64,000 nucleotides of DNA from Wukongibacter sp050859025 (GCF_050859025.1 NZ_CP138200.1:5270001-5334000); one strand, 5' to 3'. Shown: positions 1 through 8,951, numbered from the stretch's first letter. The notes: generated by a model from the sequence alone, not told the origin. A program made the numbers and translations.

Positions 1-34
1 TGGATAATCATGTCCATTTGCTGATAAAAGAAAA

Positions 35-57
35 ACTAGTTAGGCGGGTTAATTTTA
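35..57. repeat. End fragment of the ~190-bp palindromic element
   Basis: This short stretch reads AACTAG, a spacer, then GGGTTAATTTTA. It matches the terminal inverted repeat of the element at 14981-15171 and stops exactly at the hisIE stop codon. The first 34 bases of the window hold nothing I can name. It may be the edge of a further copy lying outside the window. Confidence 0.45.
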
Positions 58-684
58 TTATTTTTTATATCTTTCATATAGCTCTTCTCTGATTTCTTCA
101 ATGGATACATTCCTATCGGCTAATAAAACTAGTAAATGATATATAAGATCAGAAACTTCATATACTATTTCTTCTTTATCATTATTTTTTGAGGCTATTA
201 TCACCTCGCTTGTTTCTTCCCCGACTTTTTTAAGTATTTTGTCGATTCCCTTTTCAAATAGGTATTTTGTATATGAACCCTCTATAGGCTCTTCTTTTCT
301 GTTTAGAATCCTCTCATAAAGCAAATCAAATACCTTTGATGCTTCTATATTCTTTGTTTCATCTTCCAATATAGAGCTATAAAAGCAGCTATTTTTTCCG
401 GTATGACACGTTGGTCCCATTGGCTTTACTAAAATCAATAAAGTATCCTTATCACAATCATACTTTATTCCTTTCACTACATGGAAGTTACCTGAGGTTT
501 CTCCCTTGTTCCATAGCCTTTGTCTGCTCCTACTGAAAAACCAAGTTCTTTTTGTTTCTATGGTAAGCCTTAAGGATTCTGCATTCATATATCCAAGCAT
601 TAAAACTTCTTTACTGCTATAATCCTGTATTATTGCAGGTATTAATCCCTTTTCATCATATTTTAAACTATTTATATCAATCAT
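58..684 (-). CDS. hisIE: Phosphoribosyl-AMP cyclohydrolase / phosphoribosyl-ATP diphosphatase
   Basis: This bifunctional cytoplasmic enzyme carries out the second and third steps of histidine synthesis, hydrolysing PR-ATP to PR-AMP and opening the adenine ring. The N-terminal half (about 1-110) is HisI-like, with the metal-binding GPTCHTG segment and the CDxD region (CDKD). The C-terminal half (about 115-208) is a HisE domain with the KVGEE motif. The length of 208 residues is normal for the fusion. It is the last gene of the operon, and its ATG directly follows the hisF stop codon, so the two are probably translationally coupled. No terminator is visible in the 57 bases left before the window edge. 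Confidence 0.95.
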   Translation of the reverse strand: MIDINSLKYDEKGLIPAIIQDYSSKEVLMLGYMNAESLRLTIETKRTWFFSRSRQRLWNKGETSGNFHVVKGIKYDCDKDTLLILVKPMGPTCHTGKNSCFYSSILEDETKNIEASKVFDLLYERILNRKEEPIEGSYTKYLFEKGIDKILKKVGEETSEVIIASKNNDKEEIVYEVSDLIYHLLVLLADRNVSIEEIREELYERYKK

Positions 685-1446
685 TTAAAAATCTCTCCTG
701 ACTTCAATCCCGTTATTGTATAGGTATTCTTTAAGCTTTGCTATTTCGATTTCTCTATAGTGAAATACCGATGCTGCCAAGGCTGCATCAGCCTTTCCTG
801 CTTTTAAGACTTCTAAAAAGTGTTCTATCTCTCCTGCTCCTCCAGAAGCAACAACAGGTATATTTACTGCTTCTGAAATTTTCTTTGTTATTTCTATACT
901 ATAACCATTCTTAACCCCATCGGAATCTATGGAATTAAGTACTATCTCTCCTGCTCCAAGTCTCTGACCTTCCAATGCCCATTCTAAAGCTTTTAGTCCA
1001 GTATTTATTCTACCACCATTGATATATACGTCCCAATCCTTGCCATTTCTTTTTACATCCATCGAAAGTACTACACATTGACTTCCAAATTTAAGGGCAG
1101 CCTCTGTTATAAGCTCTGGTCTTTTAACAGCGGCTGAGTTTATTGATACCTTATCTGCTCCTGCCCTAAGAACCTTAGTAAAATCATCTATACTTCTTAT
1201 TCCACCACCTATGGCAAAGGGAATGTTTATGTTTTCTGCAGTTCTTTCAACTACATCTATAAATATGTTTCTGTTTTCATTTGAAGCAGTTATATCATAA
1301 AAAACTAGTTCATCAGCTCCATTATCAGAATAAAACTTAGCAAGTTCTACAGGATCTGCAACATCCTGTATATCCTTAAACTTTTTTCCCTTTACAACCC
1401 TTCCCTTATCCACATCAAGGCATGGGATTATTCTTTTCGCAAGCAT
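685..1446 (-). CDS. hisF: Imidazole glycerol phosphate synthase, cyclase subunit
   Basis: HisF pairs with HisH. It uses the ammonia released by HisH to convert PRFAR into imidazole glycerol phosphate and AICAR. The 253-residue TIM barrel starts MLAKRIIPCLDVDKGRVVKG, with the catalytic Asp11 in CLDV and the second catalytic Asp in the NSIDSDG segment. The phosphate-binding GGGIRS and ASGGAGE loops are intact. A strong Shine-Dalgarno (AGGAGG) precedes the ATG. It lies 10 bases after hisA and abuts hisIE, within the operon run hisZ to hisIE. Confidence 0.96.
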   Translation of the reverse strand: MLAKRIIPCLDVDKGRVVKGKKFKDIQDVADPVELAKFYSDNGADELVFYDITASNENRNIFIDVVERTAENINIPFAIGGGIRSIDDFTKVLRAGADKVSINSAAVKRPELITEAALKFGSQCVVLSMDVKRNGKDWDVYINGGRINTGLKALEWALEGQRLGAGEIVLNSIDSDGVKNGYSIEITKKISEAVNIPVVASGGAGEIEHFLEVLKAGKADAALAASVFHYREIEIAKLKEYLYNNGIEVRRDF

Positions 1447-1456
1447 AATACACCTC

Positions 1457-2155
1457 CTATAACTCCCTTAGAGATATCTTTCCTTCATAGAGGGCCTTAC
1501 CTACAATAGCCCCATAGAGATTCATTTCTCCCACTTCTTCTACATCTTCCTTTTTTCCTATTCCCCCAGAGGCAATTATATCTATTTTAGTATTTTCCTT
1601 TAACCTTTTAAGCTCATTGAAGTTTGGTCCTATCATTGTACCGTCCTTAGAAATGTCTGTATACACGATGGTTTTTACGCCCTTTTGTTGAAGCTCCTTT
1701 GCAAAATCTATGGCTTCTATTTCACTACTATTTGTCCATCCATCTACGCAGACGTATCCATCCTTAGCATCTATTGATACTACTACCTTTTCACCAAGCT
1801 TCTCTACAAGCTCTTCCACAAAGCCCTCTATCTTAATTGCAGAGGTTCCAACAATTATTCTTTCTACTCCTAAAGCCAATATTTCCTTAGCTCTTTCTAG
1901 AGTTCTTATACCGCCACCAACTTGTATAGGTATATCCACAGTCTCTGCAATTTTTCTTATTAGCTCCTTATTCACAAGCTCTCCCGTTAGTGCTCCGTCC
2001 AAATCTACTATGTGTAAGTACCTTGCTCCTTCATCCCTCCACTTTTTAGCTACAACTATAGGATCATTGTTATATACTGTTTCTTTATCGTATTTCCCCT
2101 GATAAAGCCTCACACATTTTCCACCTCTAATATCTATTGCTGGAAAGATTATCAC
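1457..2155 (-). CDS. hisA: ProFAR isomerase
   Basis: HisA isomerises ProFAR to PRFAR, the fourth step of histidine synthesis. The 232-residue TIM barrel has the N-terminal FPAIDIRGGKCVRL motif with the catalytic Asp8, the second acid in YTDISKDGT, and the GGGIRT and ASGGIG phosphate loops. The start is GTG at 2155, and it overlaps the TGA stop of hisH in the arrangement GTGA, which indicates translational coupling. The length is at the short end of the usual 235-245 residues, but no motif is missing. Confidence 0.95.
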   Translation of the reverse strand: MIIFPAIDIRGGKCVRLYQGKYDKETVYNNDPIVVAKKWRDEGARYLHIVDLDGALTGELVNKELIRKIAETVDIPIQVGGGIRTLERAKEILALGVERIIVGTSAIKIEGFVEELVEKLGEKVVVSIDAKDGYVCVDGWTNSSEIEAIDFAKELQQKGVKTIVYTDISKDGTMIGPNFNELKRLKENTKIDIIASGGIGKKEDVEEVGEMNLYGAIVGKALYEGKISLREL

Positions 2156-2757
2156 CCTATCATCTCCTTTATGTTTTCTAGAAGCTTCATTCCTGTTTTA
2201 CCGCTTTTTTCAGGGTGAAATTGCATTCCCACTATATTATTTTTCCTTACAACAGCAGGTACTCTTGCTCCATAGTCAGCCCAGAAAACTACATCCTCTT
2301 CATTTTTTGGTTTTAAATAATATGAATGAACGAAATATACATATTCGCCTTCTGTTATATCCCTAGCTATTTCGTCCTCTCTAGCTTTAATAAGATTATT
2401 CCATCCCATATGGGGCACTTTCAAGTCACCTTCAAATCTAACTATGTCCCCCTCTAAAAGTCCAAGGCCCTCCCACTGACCATCTTCATAGCTCCTTTCA
2501 AATAAAAGCTGCATGCCTAGACATATTCCAAATATAAGCTTTCCATCTCTTACGTTTTCCTTTATACAATCTACTAAATCATATTTTTTAAGGTTATCAA
2601 TGGCATCCTTAAAAGCACCAACACCAGGTAAAATTATTGTAGAACTTTGATTTATAACTTCCTTGTCAGAGGTTACTACAACGTCTAGATCTAGACTTTT
2701 AAATGCCTTATACACATTCTTTATATTTCCAACTTCATAATCTATAATTGCTATCAT
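2152..2757 (-). CDS. hisH: Imidazole glycerol phosphate synthase, glutamine amidotransferase subunit
   Basis: HisH is the glutaminase that feeds ammonia to HisF. It shows the class I amidotransferase nucleophile in FGICLGMQ and the His/Glu pair in QFHPEKSG. I place the start at ATG 2757, which gives 201 residues, because an AGAGGTG ribosome-binding site lies six bases upstream and the protein then begins MIAIIDYEVGNI as in the family. The frame is open further upstream to 2811, but that extension overlaps hisB and is unlike HisH. The stop overlaps the hisA start. Confidence 0.95.
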   Translation of the reverse strand: MIAIIDYEVGNIKNVYKAFKSLDLDVVVTSDKEVINQSSTIILPGVGAFKDAIDNLKKYDLVDCIKENVRDGKLIFGICLGMQLLFERSYEDGQWEGLGLLEGDIVRFEGDLKVPHMGWNNLIKAREDEIARDITEGEYVYFVHSYYLKPKNEEDVVFWADYGARVPAVVRKNNIVGMQFHPEKSGKTGMKLLENIKEMIG

Positions 2758-2779
2758 ATCAATCACCTCTTTATAATTC

Positions 2780-3367
2780 CTATAAAACACCCTTAGTAGA
2801 CATAACGCCATTAATATTCTTATCTATGGTTACAGCTTCATTTAAAGCCCTACCAAAGCCCTTAAATACGGACTCTATAATGTGGTGGTTATTTTCTCCA
2901 TATTGTAGATTTATATGAAGGGTTATATCAGCATTGTTAACTAGTGCTATGAAAAATTCCTTTAGTGTTTCCGTCTCGAAATCTCCAACATACTCTCTCC
3001 TTAGCGGAACATTAAACTTAAGAAAGCTTCTTCCACTTATATCTAGAGAAACCATTGAAAGAGCTTCATCCATAGGAGTAACTATTGTAGAATACCTCTT
3101 TATTCCAGCCTTATCACCTAGAGCTTCTTTAATGGCCTTTCCAAGTACAATCCCTAAATCCTCTACAGTATGGTGGGTATCTATTTGTAAATCTCCCTTG
3201 CACTTTGCAGTAAGACTTAACTGTCCATGCTTAGTCATTAGATTGAGCATATGATCTAAAAAACCTATGCCTGTATCTATCTCAGCTTTTCCATTACCAT
3301 CGAGTTCAAGCTTTAGTGCTATATCTGTTTCCGTTGTTTTTCTGGTGATTTCAGCAATCCTTGCCAT
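2780..3367 (-). CDS. hisB: Imidazoleglycerol-phosphate dehydratase
   Basis: HisB is the monofunctional dehydratase that makes imidazole acetol phosphate. Its 195 residues match the single-domain bacterial form; no phosphatase domain is fused. It carries the two metal-binding repeats typical of the family: GFLDHML and DTHHTVED in the first half, then NNHHIIESVFK in the second. The start ATG follows hisC by two bases, with the ribosome-binding site inside the hisC end. The separate histidinol-phosphatase needed with this form is the divergent gene at 8079. Confidence 0.96.
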   Translation of the reverse strand: MARIAEITRKTTETDIALKLELDGNGKAEIDTGIGFLDHMLNLMTKHGQLSLTAKCKGDLQIDTHHTVEDLGIVLGKAIKEALGDKAGIKRYSTIVTPMDEALSMVSLDISGRSFLKFNVPLRREYVGDFETETLKEFFIALVNNADITLHINLQYGENNHHIIESVFKGFGRALNEAVTIDKNINGVMSTKGVL

Positions 3368-3369
3368 AT

Positions 3370-4419
3370 CTACACTTCCTTTAAAGTCTTCAGTACTTTT
3401 GTATTCTCATCTTCTGTTCCAATGGTTAATCTGATACAGTTCTCTAATACCCCTTCTTTTCCAAAGCCCTTCACTAGGATTTTTTCCTCTTTAAACCTTG
3501 GTATTAGATCACTATATTTTTCTGCTTTAATTAATATAAAGTTACTTTTACTTGGTATAGTCTCAATTCCTTCTATGTTGCTTAATTCCCTAAAGATTCT
3601 TTTTCTTTCAGCCTTTATTGCTTCTATATATTTATCTACAATATGCCTATTGTCTAATGCTGTCTTTCCAATAATCTGAGATATAGAGTTGAGATTATAA
3701 GGAGCCTTTACCTTGCTTAAAATTTCTATAGTATCCTTACTGGCTACCCCATATCCTATTCTAAGTCCCGCAAGTCCAAAGGCCTTCGATAGGGTCCTAA
3801 GCACTATCAATCTTTCATACTCATCTATCTTGTCTATAAGTGTTTCACCATTAAACTCATAATATGCCTCATCGACAACTACTATAGATGACGTATTATC
3901 TAGTACCTTCATGATATCTTCTTTAGGTATTTCTCTTCCTGTAGGGTTATTTGGATTGCACAGAAATATAACCTTAGCTTTATTTTCATTGGCCTTAGAA
4001 ATTATATTGTCTATTTCAATACTAAAACTCTCATCTCCAGCTACTTCTATCAGGTTTCCTCCTGCTATTTGAGTGATTACCTTATACATAGCAAAGGATG
4101 GACTGTGGGTAACTACGTTATCACCTTTATCTACAAAGGCATCTATAATCATTTTTAGAAGCTCGTCTGATCCATTTCCACATAGGATATTTTCCTCATC
4201 CATTCCAGTATATTGTACTAGGGCTTTTTTAAGGTCTGAAGATTCATTATCTGGATATCTATTAGCCCTTTGTGCTCCTAATTTTTCTAAAATACTTTTA
4301 CCTATATTATCAAGAATGTTATATGGACTCTCATTTGCATCGATCTTAATTGTATATTCCTCTTCTATAACCCTATAGGGCTTTAAATTTATTACGCTCT
4401 CTTTAATTAGATTCTTCAT
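3370..4419 (-). CDS. hisC: Histidinol-phosphate aminotransferase
   Basis: HisC is a PLP-dependent class I/II aminotransferase that converts imidazole acetol phosphate to histidinol phosphate with glutamate. The 349 residues include the NPNNPTG substrate loop, the VVDEAYYEF segment, the PLP lysine in TLSKAFGLAG, and the arginine near the C-terminus in CIRLTIGT. It begins two bases after hisD and ends two bases before hisB, as part of the tightly packed operon. Confidence 0.95.
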   Translation of the reverse strand: MKNLIKESVINLKPYRVIEEEYTIKIDANESPYNILDNIGKSILEKLGAQRANRYPDNESSDLKKALVQYTGMDEENILCGNGSDELLKMIIDAFVDKGDNVVTHSPSFAMYKVITQIAGGNLIEVAGDESFSIEIDNIISKANENKAKVIFLCNPNNPTGREIPKEDIMKVLDNTSSIVVVDEAYYEFNGETLIDKIDEYERLIVLRTLSKAFGLAGLRIGYGVASKDTIEILSKVKAPYNLNSISQIIGKTALDNRHIVDKYIEAIKAERKRIFRELSNIEGIETIPSKSNFILIKAEKYSDLIPRFKEEKILVKGFGKEGVLENCIRLTIGTEDENTKVLKTLKEV

Positions 4420-4421
4420 GA

Positions 4422-5702
4422 CTAAAACCTCACTTTTATAGAATTCCCATGAGCCGACAGCCCTTCTGCCTCAGTAAACGAAATCACTTCGTCCTTTATA
4501 TTTCTCAGAGCTTCCTTATTATAGTAAAGTAAGCTTGATTTCTTTATAAAATCATATGTTCCAAGGGGGGATGAAAATCTCGCAGTTCCAGATGTAGGGA
4601 GGGTGTGATTCGGCCCAGCAAAATAATCTCCTACTGGTTCTGGTGTATATTCCCCTAGGAAAATTGCACCGGCATTTTTAATTTTAGGAAGGAGTTCAAA
4701 GGGATTATCAAACATGACTTCTAAATGCTCTGGAGCTATTTCGTTACTGATTTTAATTGCTTCATCTACACCCTTTGCTATAAATATATATCCATAGGTT
4801 TCAAGGGATTTTTCAATTATTTCCCTTCTATCTGAGACTGCCGTTTGCATTTTTACTTCTTCTTTAACTCTATCTGCAAACTCTCTAGATGTCGTAATCA
4901 ATATGGAAGATGCCATCTCATCATGTTCAGCCTGAGATAGAAGATCTGCAGCTATAAACCTTGGATTCTTATCCTCATCGGCAAGTATACATATTTCACT
5001 TGGTCCAGCTATCATATCTATATCTACTAACCCAAATACTGCCCTCTTTGCTCTGGCAACATAGATATTACCTGGCCCTACTATCTTATCTACTGGTTTT
5101 ATAGTTTCAGTTCCATAGGCTAGTGCCGCTACCGATTGTGCTCCACCTACCTTGTATATCTCATTTACACCTGAAATCTTCGCTGCTGCAAGTATATATG
5201 GATTAATCTTTCCATCCTTGCTTGGAGGGGTAACCATAACTATAGATTCTACTCCTGCTACTTTTGCAGGTATTGCATTCATTAGTGCAGTAGATGGATA
5301 TGCTGCCTTTCCTCCGGGAACATATATCCCAACCCTTGCCAGTGGTCTTATTATCTGTCCTAGTATAATACCTTCCTTATCATTAGTAAGCCAGGATTGT
5401 TGTAGTTGTTTTTTGTGGTAGGATTCTATATTTTCCTTAGCCGCTTCTAGAATCTTAAAAAAGTCATCCCCTACTATTTGAAGGGCTTCTTCAAGCTCTT
5501 CATCAGTGACCTTAAGGCTTTTAAGCTCTGTCTTATCGAATCTAGAAGTATACTTAATCAAGGCCTTGTCTCCATTTATTTTTACATCATTTAATATCTC
5601 ATAAACTACCTTATCAATATCTGTAAAATCATTCTCTCCCCTATTTAGGAGAGATTCAATTACTTCTTTATAATTCTCTTCTTTTATGTCAATGATTTTC
5701 AA
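4422..5702 (-). CDS. hisD: Histidinol dehydrogenase
   Basis: HisD is the zinc enzyme that oxidises histidinol to histidine in two NAD-dependent steps. The 426 residues contain the family signature around ALVDIDMIAGPSE, the zinc-ligand/catalytic region LLSQAEHDE, the EIAPEHLE segment and the C-terminal SAHGNS. The start is TTG, supported by an AAAGGAG ribosome-binding site about ten bases upstream. It follows hisG by 28 bases. Confidence 0.95.
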   Translation of the reverse strand: MKIIDIKEENYKEVIESLLNRGENDFTDIDKVVYEILNDVKINGDKALIKYTSRFDKTELKSLKVTDEELEEALQIVGDDFFKILEAAKENIESYHKKQLQQSWLTNDKEGIILGQIIRPLARVGIYVPGGKAAYPSTALMNAIPAKVAGVESIVMVTPPSKDGKINPYILAAAKISGVNEIYKVGGAQSVAALAYGTETIKPVDKIVGPGNIYVARAKRAVFGLVDIDMIAGPSEICILADEDKNPRFIAADLLSQAEHDEMASSILITTSREFADRVKEEVKMQTAVSDRREIIEKSLETYGYIFIAKGVDEAIKISNEIAPEHLEVMFDNPFELLPKIKNAGAIFLGEYTPEPVGDYFAGPNHTLPTSGTARFSSPLGTYDFIKKSSLLYYNKEALRNIKDEVISFTEAEGLSAHGNSIKVRF

Positions 5703-5730
5703 CTCTATAACTCTCCTTTATGATTTTCGC

Positions 5731-6354
5731 CTACACAATGGCTTCCAATCCATTTATCAGCTTCTCTATTTCTTCATTTTTAGTCTTTAGACTCACTTTA
5801 TTTACTACAAGCCTTGCACTTATATCATGCATTTCTTCAAGTATTACTAGACCATTTTCCTTTAATGTCTTTCCAGTCTCAACTATATCAACAATAACAT
5901 CTGAAAGAGCTAGTATAGGAGCAAGCTCAACCGAACCATTTAGCTTTATTACCTCGGTTAGTACCCCTTTTTTGTTAAAATAATTTTTTGCTATATTAGG
6001 ATATTTGGATGCAATAACCATTTTTCTGTTTGAACCAAATATATGATCCTTGAATCCCGCCATACACATTTTACACTTTCCCATATTAAGATTTAATATT
6101 TCATATACATCTGCTCTATTTTCCATAAGCACATCCTTACCTACAAATCCTATATCAACTGCACCCTTTTCTACATATACAGGTACATCCGCAGATTTTA
6201 CAAATACTAATTCTATTTTTTCTGTATCATCTAAGAAAGTAAGCTTCCTACTTTTTTTAGAATAATCTTTAAATTTTACCCCTATCTTTTCAAGTAATAC
6301 TATTGAATCCTCTGCAAGTCTCCCCTTTGCTAAAGCTATTTTAACGGTATCCAC
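5731..6354 (-). CDS. hisG: ATP phosphoribosyltransferase, short form
   Basis: HisG catalyses the committed first step, joining PRPP to ATP. At 207 residues it is the short form, which lacks the C-terminal regulatory domain and needs HisZ for activity and feedback control; HisZ is encoded just upstream. The sequence starts with the KIALAKGRL motif, and the PRPP loop is in VDIVETGKTL. The GTG start is preceded by GGAGG. Feedback inhibition by histidine would therefore be transmitted through the HisG-HisZ complex, as known for other short-form systems. Confidence 0.95.
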   Translation of the reverse strand: MDTVKIALAKGRLAEDSIVLLEKIGVKFKDYSKKSRKLTFLDDTEKIELVFVKSADVPVYVEKGAVDIGFVGKDVLMENRADVYEILNLNMGKCKMCMAGFKDHIFGSNRKMVIASKYPNIAKNYFNKKGVLTEVIKLNGSVELAPILALSDVIVDIVETGKTLKENGLVILEEMHDISARLVVNKVSLKTKNEEIEKLINGLEAIV

Positions 6355-6367
6355 TAAAGCTCTCCTC

Positions 6368-7660
6368 CTAATGTATAGATGCTATGATTTCATTGCAGTC
6401 TAAGAATTTGTAAAATTGATTAATACTGTATCTTCTAACTTGGTTTTTATAAACGTCAATAATTTTTAAGAATTCTTCTTCTACTTCTATGATTTCCTTT
6501 GTATTTCTAAATGTCGAATTTTTTATATGGAGTCCTATATTATCATTATAGGAATCTGATTCAACTATAAAGCCTCTATCCCTTAGATTCTGAGAAAGTG
6601 CTATTGCATCGTTTCGTAGTTCTTTCTTATAAAGAACTAAATAATCCGTAAGACAGTCTACTTCTCTTTTAATATCATACATCTCCATCACCTCAATTAA
6701 TTTATTTATGTTGAGTCCCAGCCCGCAAGCCGGTTTATTTACACCAAATTGTTTTGTTAGGTTGTCATATCTTCCGCCACTTAAGACTACTTCCCCAAAA
6801 TTATTAACATAGCCTTTGAAGATTATATCTGTATAATAGCCTTGTTCGTTAGTAAATCCTAAATCAAATATTATATATTTATCAAAATTGTAGCTTTTTA
6901 GTATACTGTATACCTCATTAAGATTATCAAGGGCCTTTTCCATCTTTTCATTTATAACAAGTTCCCTTGCCCTTTCCAAAACCTTCTCAGGCCTCCCAAA
7001 AAGCTTTGGAATACTATAGAATTTTTCTTTTAAACTAGCTGACAAATCTGTATTTTCTAAGAATTCCTTTAAATCTCCATAATTCTTATTTTCAATTAGG
7101 CTGTGGAGCTGTCGCCTTTGAATTTCATCAAACTTTACTTCATCCATAAGTCCGTTTAAAAATTCAACCTGACCTAAATCTACATGAAAGTCTTTAAAAC
7201 CGCATTCTAGCAGGCATTTTATTCCTATAGCTATAACTTCTGCATCACAATCCGGCTTGGTATTGCCAAAATACTCTATTCCCCCTTGTATAAACTCCCT
7301 TTTATCCCCTTTACCGGATTTATTGGTTCTAAAAATATTTGTCACATATGTGAACTTTAAAGTCTCATCATTATTCTTATAATTAGTTGCAGCCATCCTA
7401 GCCACAGGAATCGTTGCATCGGGTCTTAGGACTAATATCTTTCCATTACTATCTATAAGCTTAAACATATTTTCCTTTGGTAAAACTCCCTCTATGCCAT
7501 TGTATAGATCATAATACTCAAAGCTAGGAGTTACTATCTGCCTGTATCCAAAGCTCCTAAAAATTCCCTTTACTACGCCGATTATTTCTTCTTTAAATTC
7601 GTATTCTTCACTGTGTAAATCTTCTACTCCCTCAGGAAATATATCTTTGTAGAGTACCAT
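6368..7660 (-). CDS. hisZ: ATP phosphoribosyltransferase regulatory subunit
   Basis: HisZ is a catalytically inactive relative of histidyl-tRNA synthetase that forms the regulatory part of short-form HisG. The core has class II synthetase motifs (PSFEYYDLY, FKLIDSNGKILVLRPDATIPVAR, GGRYDNL) and no C-terminal anticodon-binding domain comparable to HisRS, though a short tail of about 100 residues remains. I choose ATG 7660, giving MVLYKDIFPEG. The open frame extends to a TTG at 7672, but that codon directly abuts AAAGG, leaving no spacing. It is the first gene of the histidine operon. Confidence 0.9.
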   Translation of the reverse strand: MVLYKDIFPEGVEDLHSEEYEFKEEIIGVVKGIFRSFGYRQIVTPSFEYYDLYNGIEGVLPKENMFKLIDSNGKILVLRPDATIPVARMAATNYKNNDETLKFTYVTNIFRTNKSGKGDKREFIQGGIEYFGNTKPDCDAEVIAIGIKCLLECGFKDFHVDLGQVEFLNGLMDEVKFDEIQRRQLHSLIENKNYGDLKEFLENTDLSASLKEKFYSIPKLFGRPEKVLERARELVINEKMEKALDNLNEVYSILKSYNFDKYIIFDLGFTNEQGYYTDIIFKGYVNNFGEVVLSGGRYDNLTKQFGVNKPACGLGLNINKLIEVMEMYDIKREVDCLTDYLVLYKKELRNDAIALSQNLRDRGFIVESDSYNDNIGLHIKNSTFRNTKEIIEVEEEFLKIIDVYKNQVRRYSINQFYKFLDCNEIIASIH

Positions 7661-7685
7661 GAGAAACACCAACCTTTACTTTCTT

Positions 7686-7703
7686 GCTTTAGCGTGCTAA
7701 AGC
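7686..7703. promoter_or_regulatory. Palindromic operator before the his operon
   Basis: Two perfect 8-base arms, GCTTTAGC and GCTAAAGC, flank a two-base centre. The site lies between the promoter and the hisZ start, just downstream of the expected transcription start, where a bound repressor would block transcription. HisR/YerC proteins of the TrpR family control histidine genes in many Firmicutes through TAGC-type palindromes. Assigning this site to HisR is an inference, since no such regulator is encoded here. Confidence 0.6.
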
Positions 7704-7722
7704 GTTAAAATATTATGTTACT

Positions 7723-7751
7723 ATTTTAATATCTCTTTTCATTTAAGTCAA
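7723..7751 (-). promoter_or_regulatory. Sigma-A promoter of the his operon
   Basis: On the minus strand TTGACT (7746-7751) is followed after 17 bases by TAAAAT (7723-7728). Both hexamers and the spacing fit the housekeeping consensus well. The expected start is near 7716, leaving a leader of about 55 bases that contains the palindrome. No T-box or attenuator fits in that leader. Confidence 0.65.
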
Positions 7752-7941
7752 TATAAAAAGTAAATATTTTAAATTTCATAATATTTTGAAAATATTTTTA
7801 TTGTATTTATATGCTTTCATTTATTTGATTTAATGGTAAACTATAGTCATGTTACATTAAAGCTTAAAATAAATTTTACTAAAATCATGAACTCTTCTAT
7901 ATCCTTTAAGTGAAATTTATTTATCCTTAAAGTAGCATTAC

Positions 7942-8045
7942 TATAGAGATTCCAGTCAAAACTTTAATTTATACACATCCAAAATCCTAAGAAGCATCGG
8001 ATATTTTGATATGTATAAATTAAGATTTACTTGGAACTCTCTATA
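7942..8045. repeat. 104-bp foldback element, copy A
   Basis: This is a complete copy of a 104-bp near-palindrome that begins TATAGAGATTCC and ends GAACTCTCTATA. The two halves are mutually complementary over most of their length, so it could form one long hairpin. A second copy in inverted orientation, nearly identical and of the same length, lies at 27999-28102. It contains no coding capacity for a transposase and resembles a MITE. It sits between the divergent hisZ and histidinol-phosphatase genes, ending about 30 bases before the latter's start codon. Confidence 0.8.
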
Positions 8046-8078
8046 AATAACTAGCTTTGTTATATAGGAGTGATAAAA

Positions 8079-8873
8079 ATGTACTATGATTATCATGTTC
8101 ACAGTCATTTTTCTGCAGATTGTGAAGCACAGATGAAGGATATAGTTGAAAAAGCTATTGAGCTCGGGATTAAAGAAGTTTGCTTTACTGACCATATAGA
8201 CTATGATTATTGTGATCCTTCTATTAACTTTGATATAGACCTAGATGAATATACGGATCATATAAAGCTTATGAGGGATAGATATGGAGAGAATATAAAA
8301 ATACTTAAGGGTGTAGAAATGGGATTTCAACCACATATAGTTAAAAGGTGTGATAATCTCGTAAAGTCAGGAGATTTTGATTTTGTAATTGCTTCTATGC
8401 ATACCTGTAATAGACAAGATCTGTACAATAGAGATTACTTTAAGGGAAAAACTGCTAGAGAAGCTTACTTGAAATACTTCGAAGAAATGTTATATTGTGT
8501 GAAAAACTTTGAAAGCTTTAGTGTTTTAGGTCATTTAAATATTTTGGCAAGGTATAATGACGATGTCGCTAGAGAGAATCTTGTAGACTACTTTGACATT
8601 CTAGAAGTAATTTTTAAGGAGTTAATCAAAAGAAATAAAGGGATAGAAATAAATACTTCAAGCTTAAGATATTCAAATACCCTATTGCTTTCTCCTGATG
8701 TCTTGAAGTTCTATTATAAGCTTGGAGGAAAGATCATAACCTTAGGCTCAGATACCCATGTTCCAAATACTCTTGCCCATGAATTTGACTATATATATGG
8801 TATACTTAGAGAAATTGGATTTGAATATATAACTACATTTGAAAAGCTACAGCCTAGGTTTGTCAAAATATAG
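8079..8873 (+). CDS. hisJ: Histidinol-phosphatase, PHP family
   Basis: This protein belongs to the PHP superfamily of metal-dependent phosphoesterases and should remove phosphate from histidinol phosphate, the one step not covered by the divergent operon. The N-terminus carries YHVHSHFSAD, followed by FTDHIDY, the GVEMGF acidic residue, an ASMHT histidine, GHLNI, and the C-terminal GSDTHVP metal motif. The start is ATG 8079, eight bases after AGGAG. The open frame reaches a GTG at 8070, but that codon overlaps the ribosome-binding site. The 264-residue length is normal. PHP phosphatases of other substrates look similar, but the location strongly favours histidine synthesis. Confidence 0.88.
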   Translation: MYYDYHVHSHFSADCEAQMKDIVEKAIELGIKEVCFTDHIDYDYCDPSINFDIDLDEYTDHIKLMRDRYGENIKILKGVEMGFQPHIVKRCDNLVKSGDFDFVIASMHTCNRQDLYNRDYFKGKTAREAYLKYFEEMLYCVKNFESFSVLGHLNILARYNDDVARENLVDYFDILEVIFKELIKRNKGIEINTSSLRYSNTLLLSPDVLKFYYKLGGKIITLGSDTHVPNTLAHEFDYIYGILREIGFEYITTFEKLQPRFVKI

Positions 8874-8912
8874 CATACTACATAATTACAAATTTATGCG
8901 TTATTTCAAATT

Positions 8913-8951
8913 AACCCTTGGCAGGTTATTATTCCGCCAAGGGTTTTATTG
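8913..8951 (+). terminator. Terminator of the histidinol-phosphatase gene
   Basis: A ten-base perfect stem, AACCCTTGGC with GCCAAGGGTT, closes a 13-base loop and runs into TTTATT. It lies 40 bases after the stop codon. On the opposite strand the tail is not T-rich, so it mainly serves the plus-strand gene. Confidence 0.75.

Noticed and set aside
2758..2811. Longer start for hisH at 2811
   Set aside because: The extension overlaps hisB and does not resemble HisH. ATG 2757 has a proper ribosome-binding site and the family N-terminus.
7956..8195. Minus-strand open frame of 79 codons
   Set aside because: It lies within the foldback element and antisense to the start of the histidinol-phosphatase gene, with no family resemblance.
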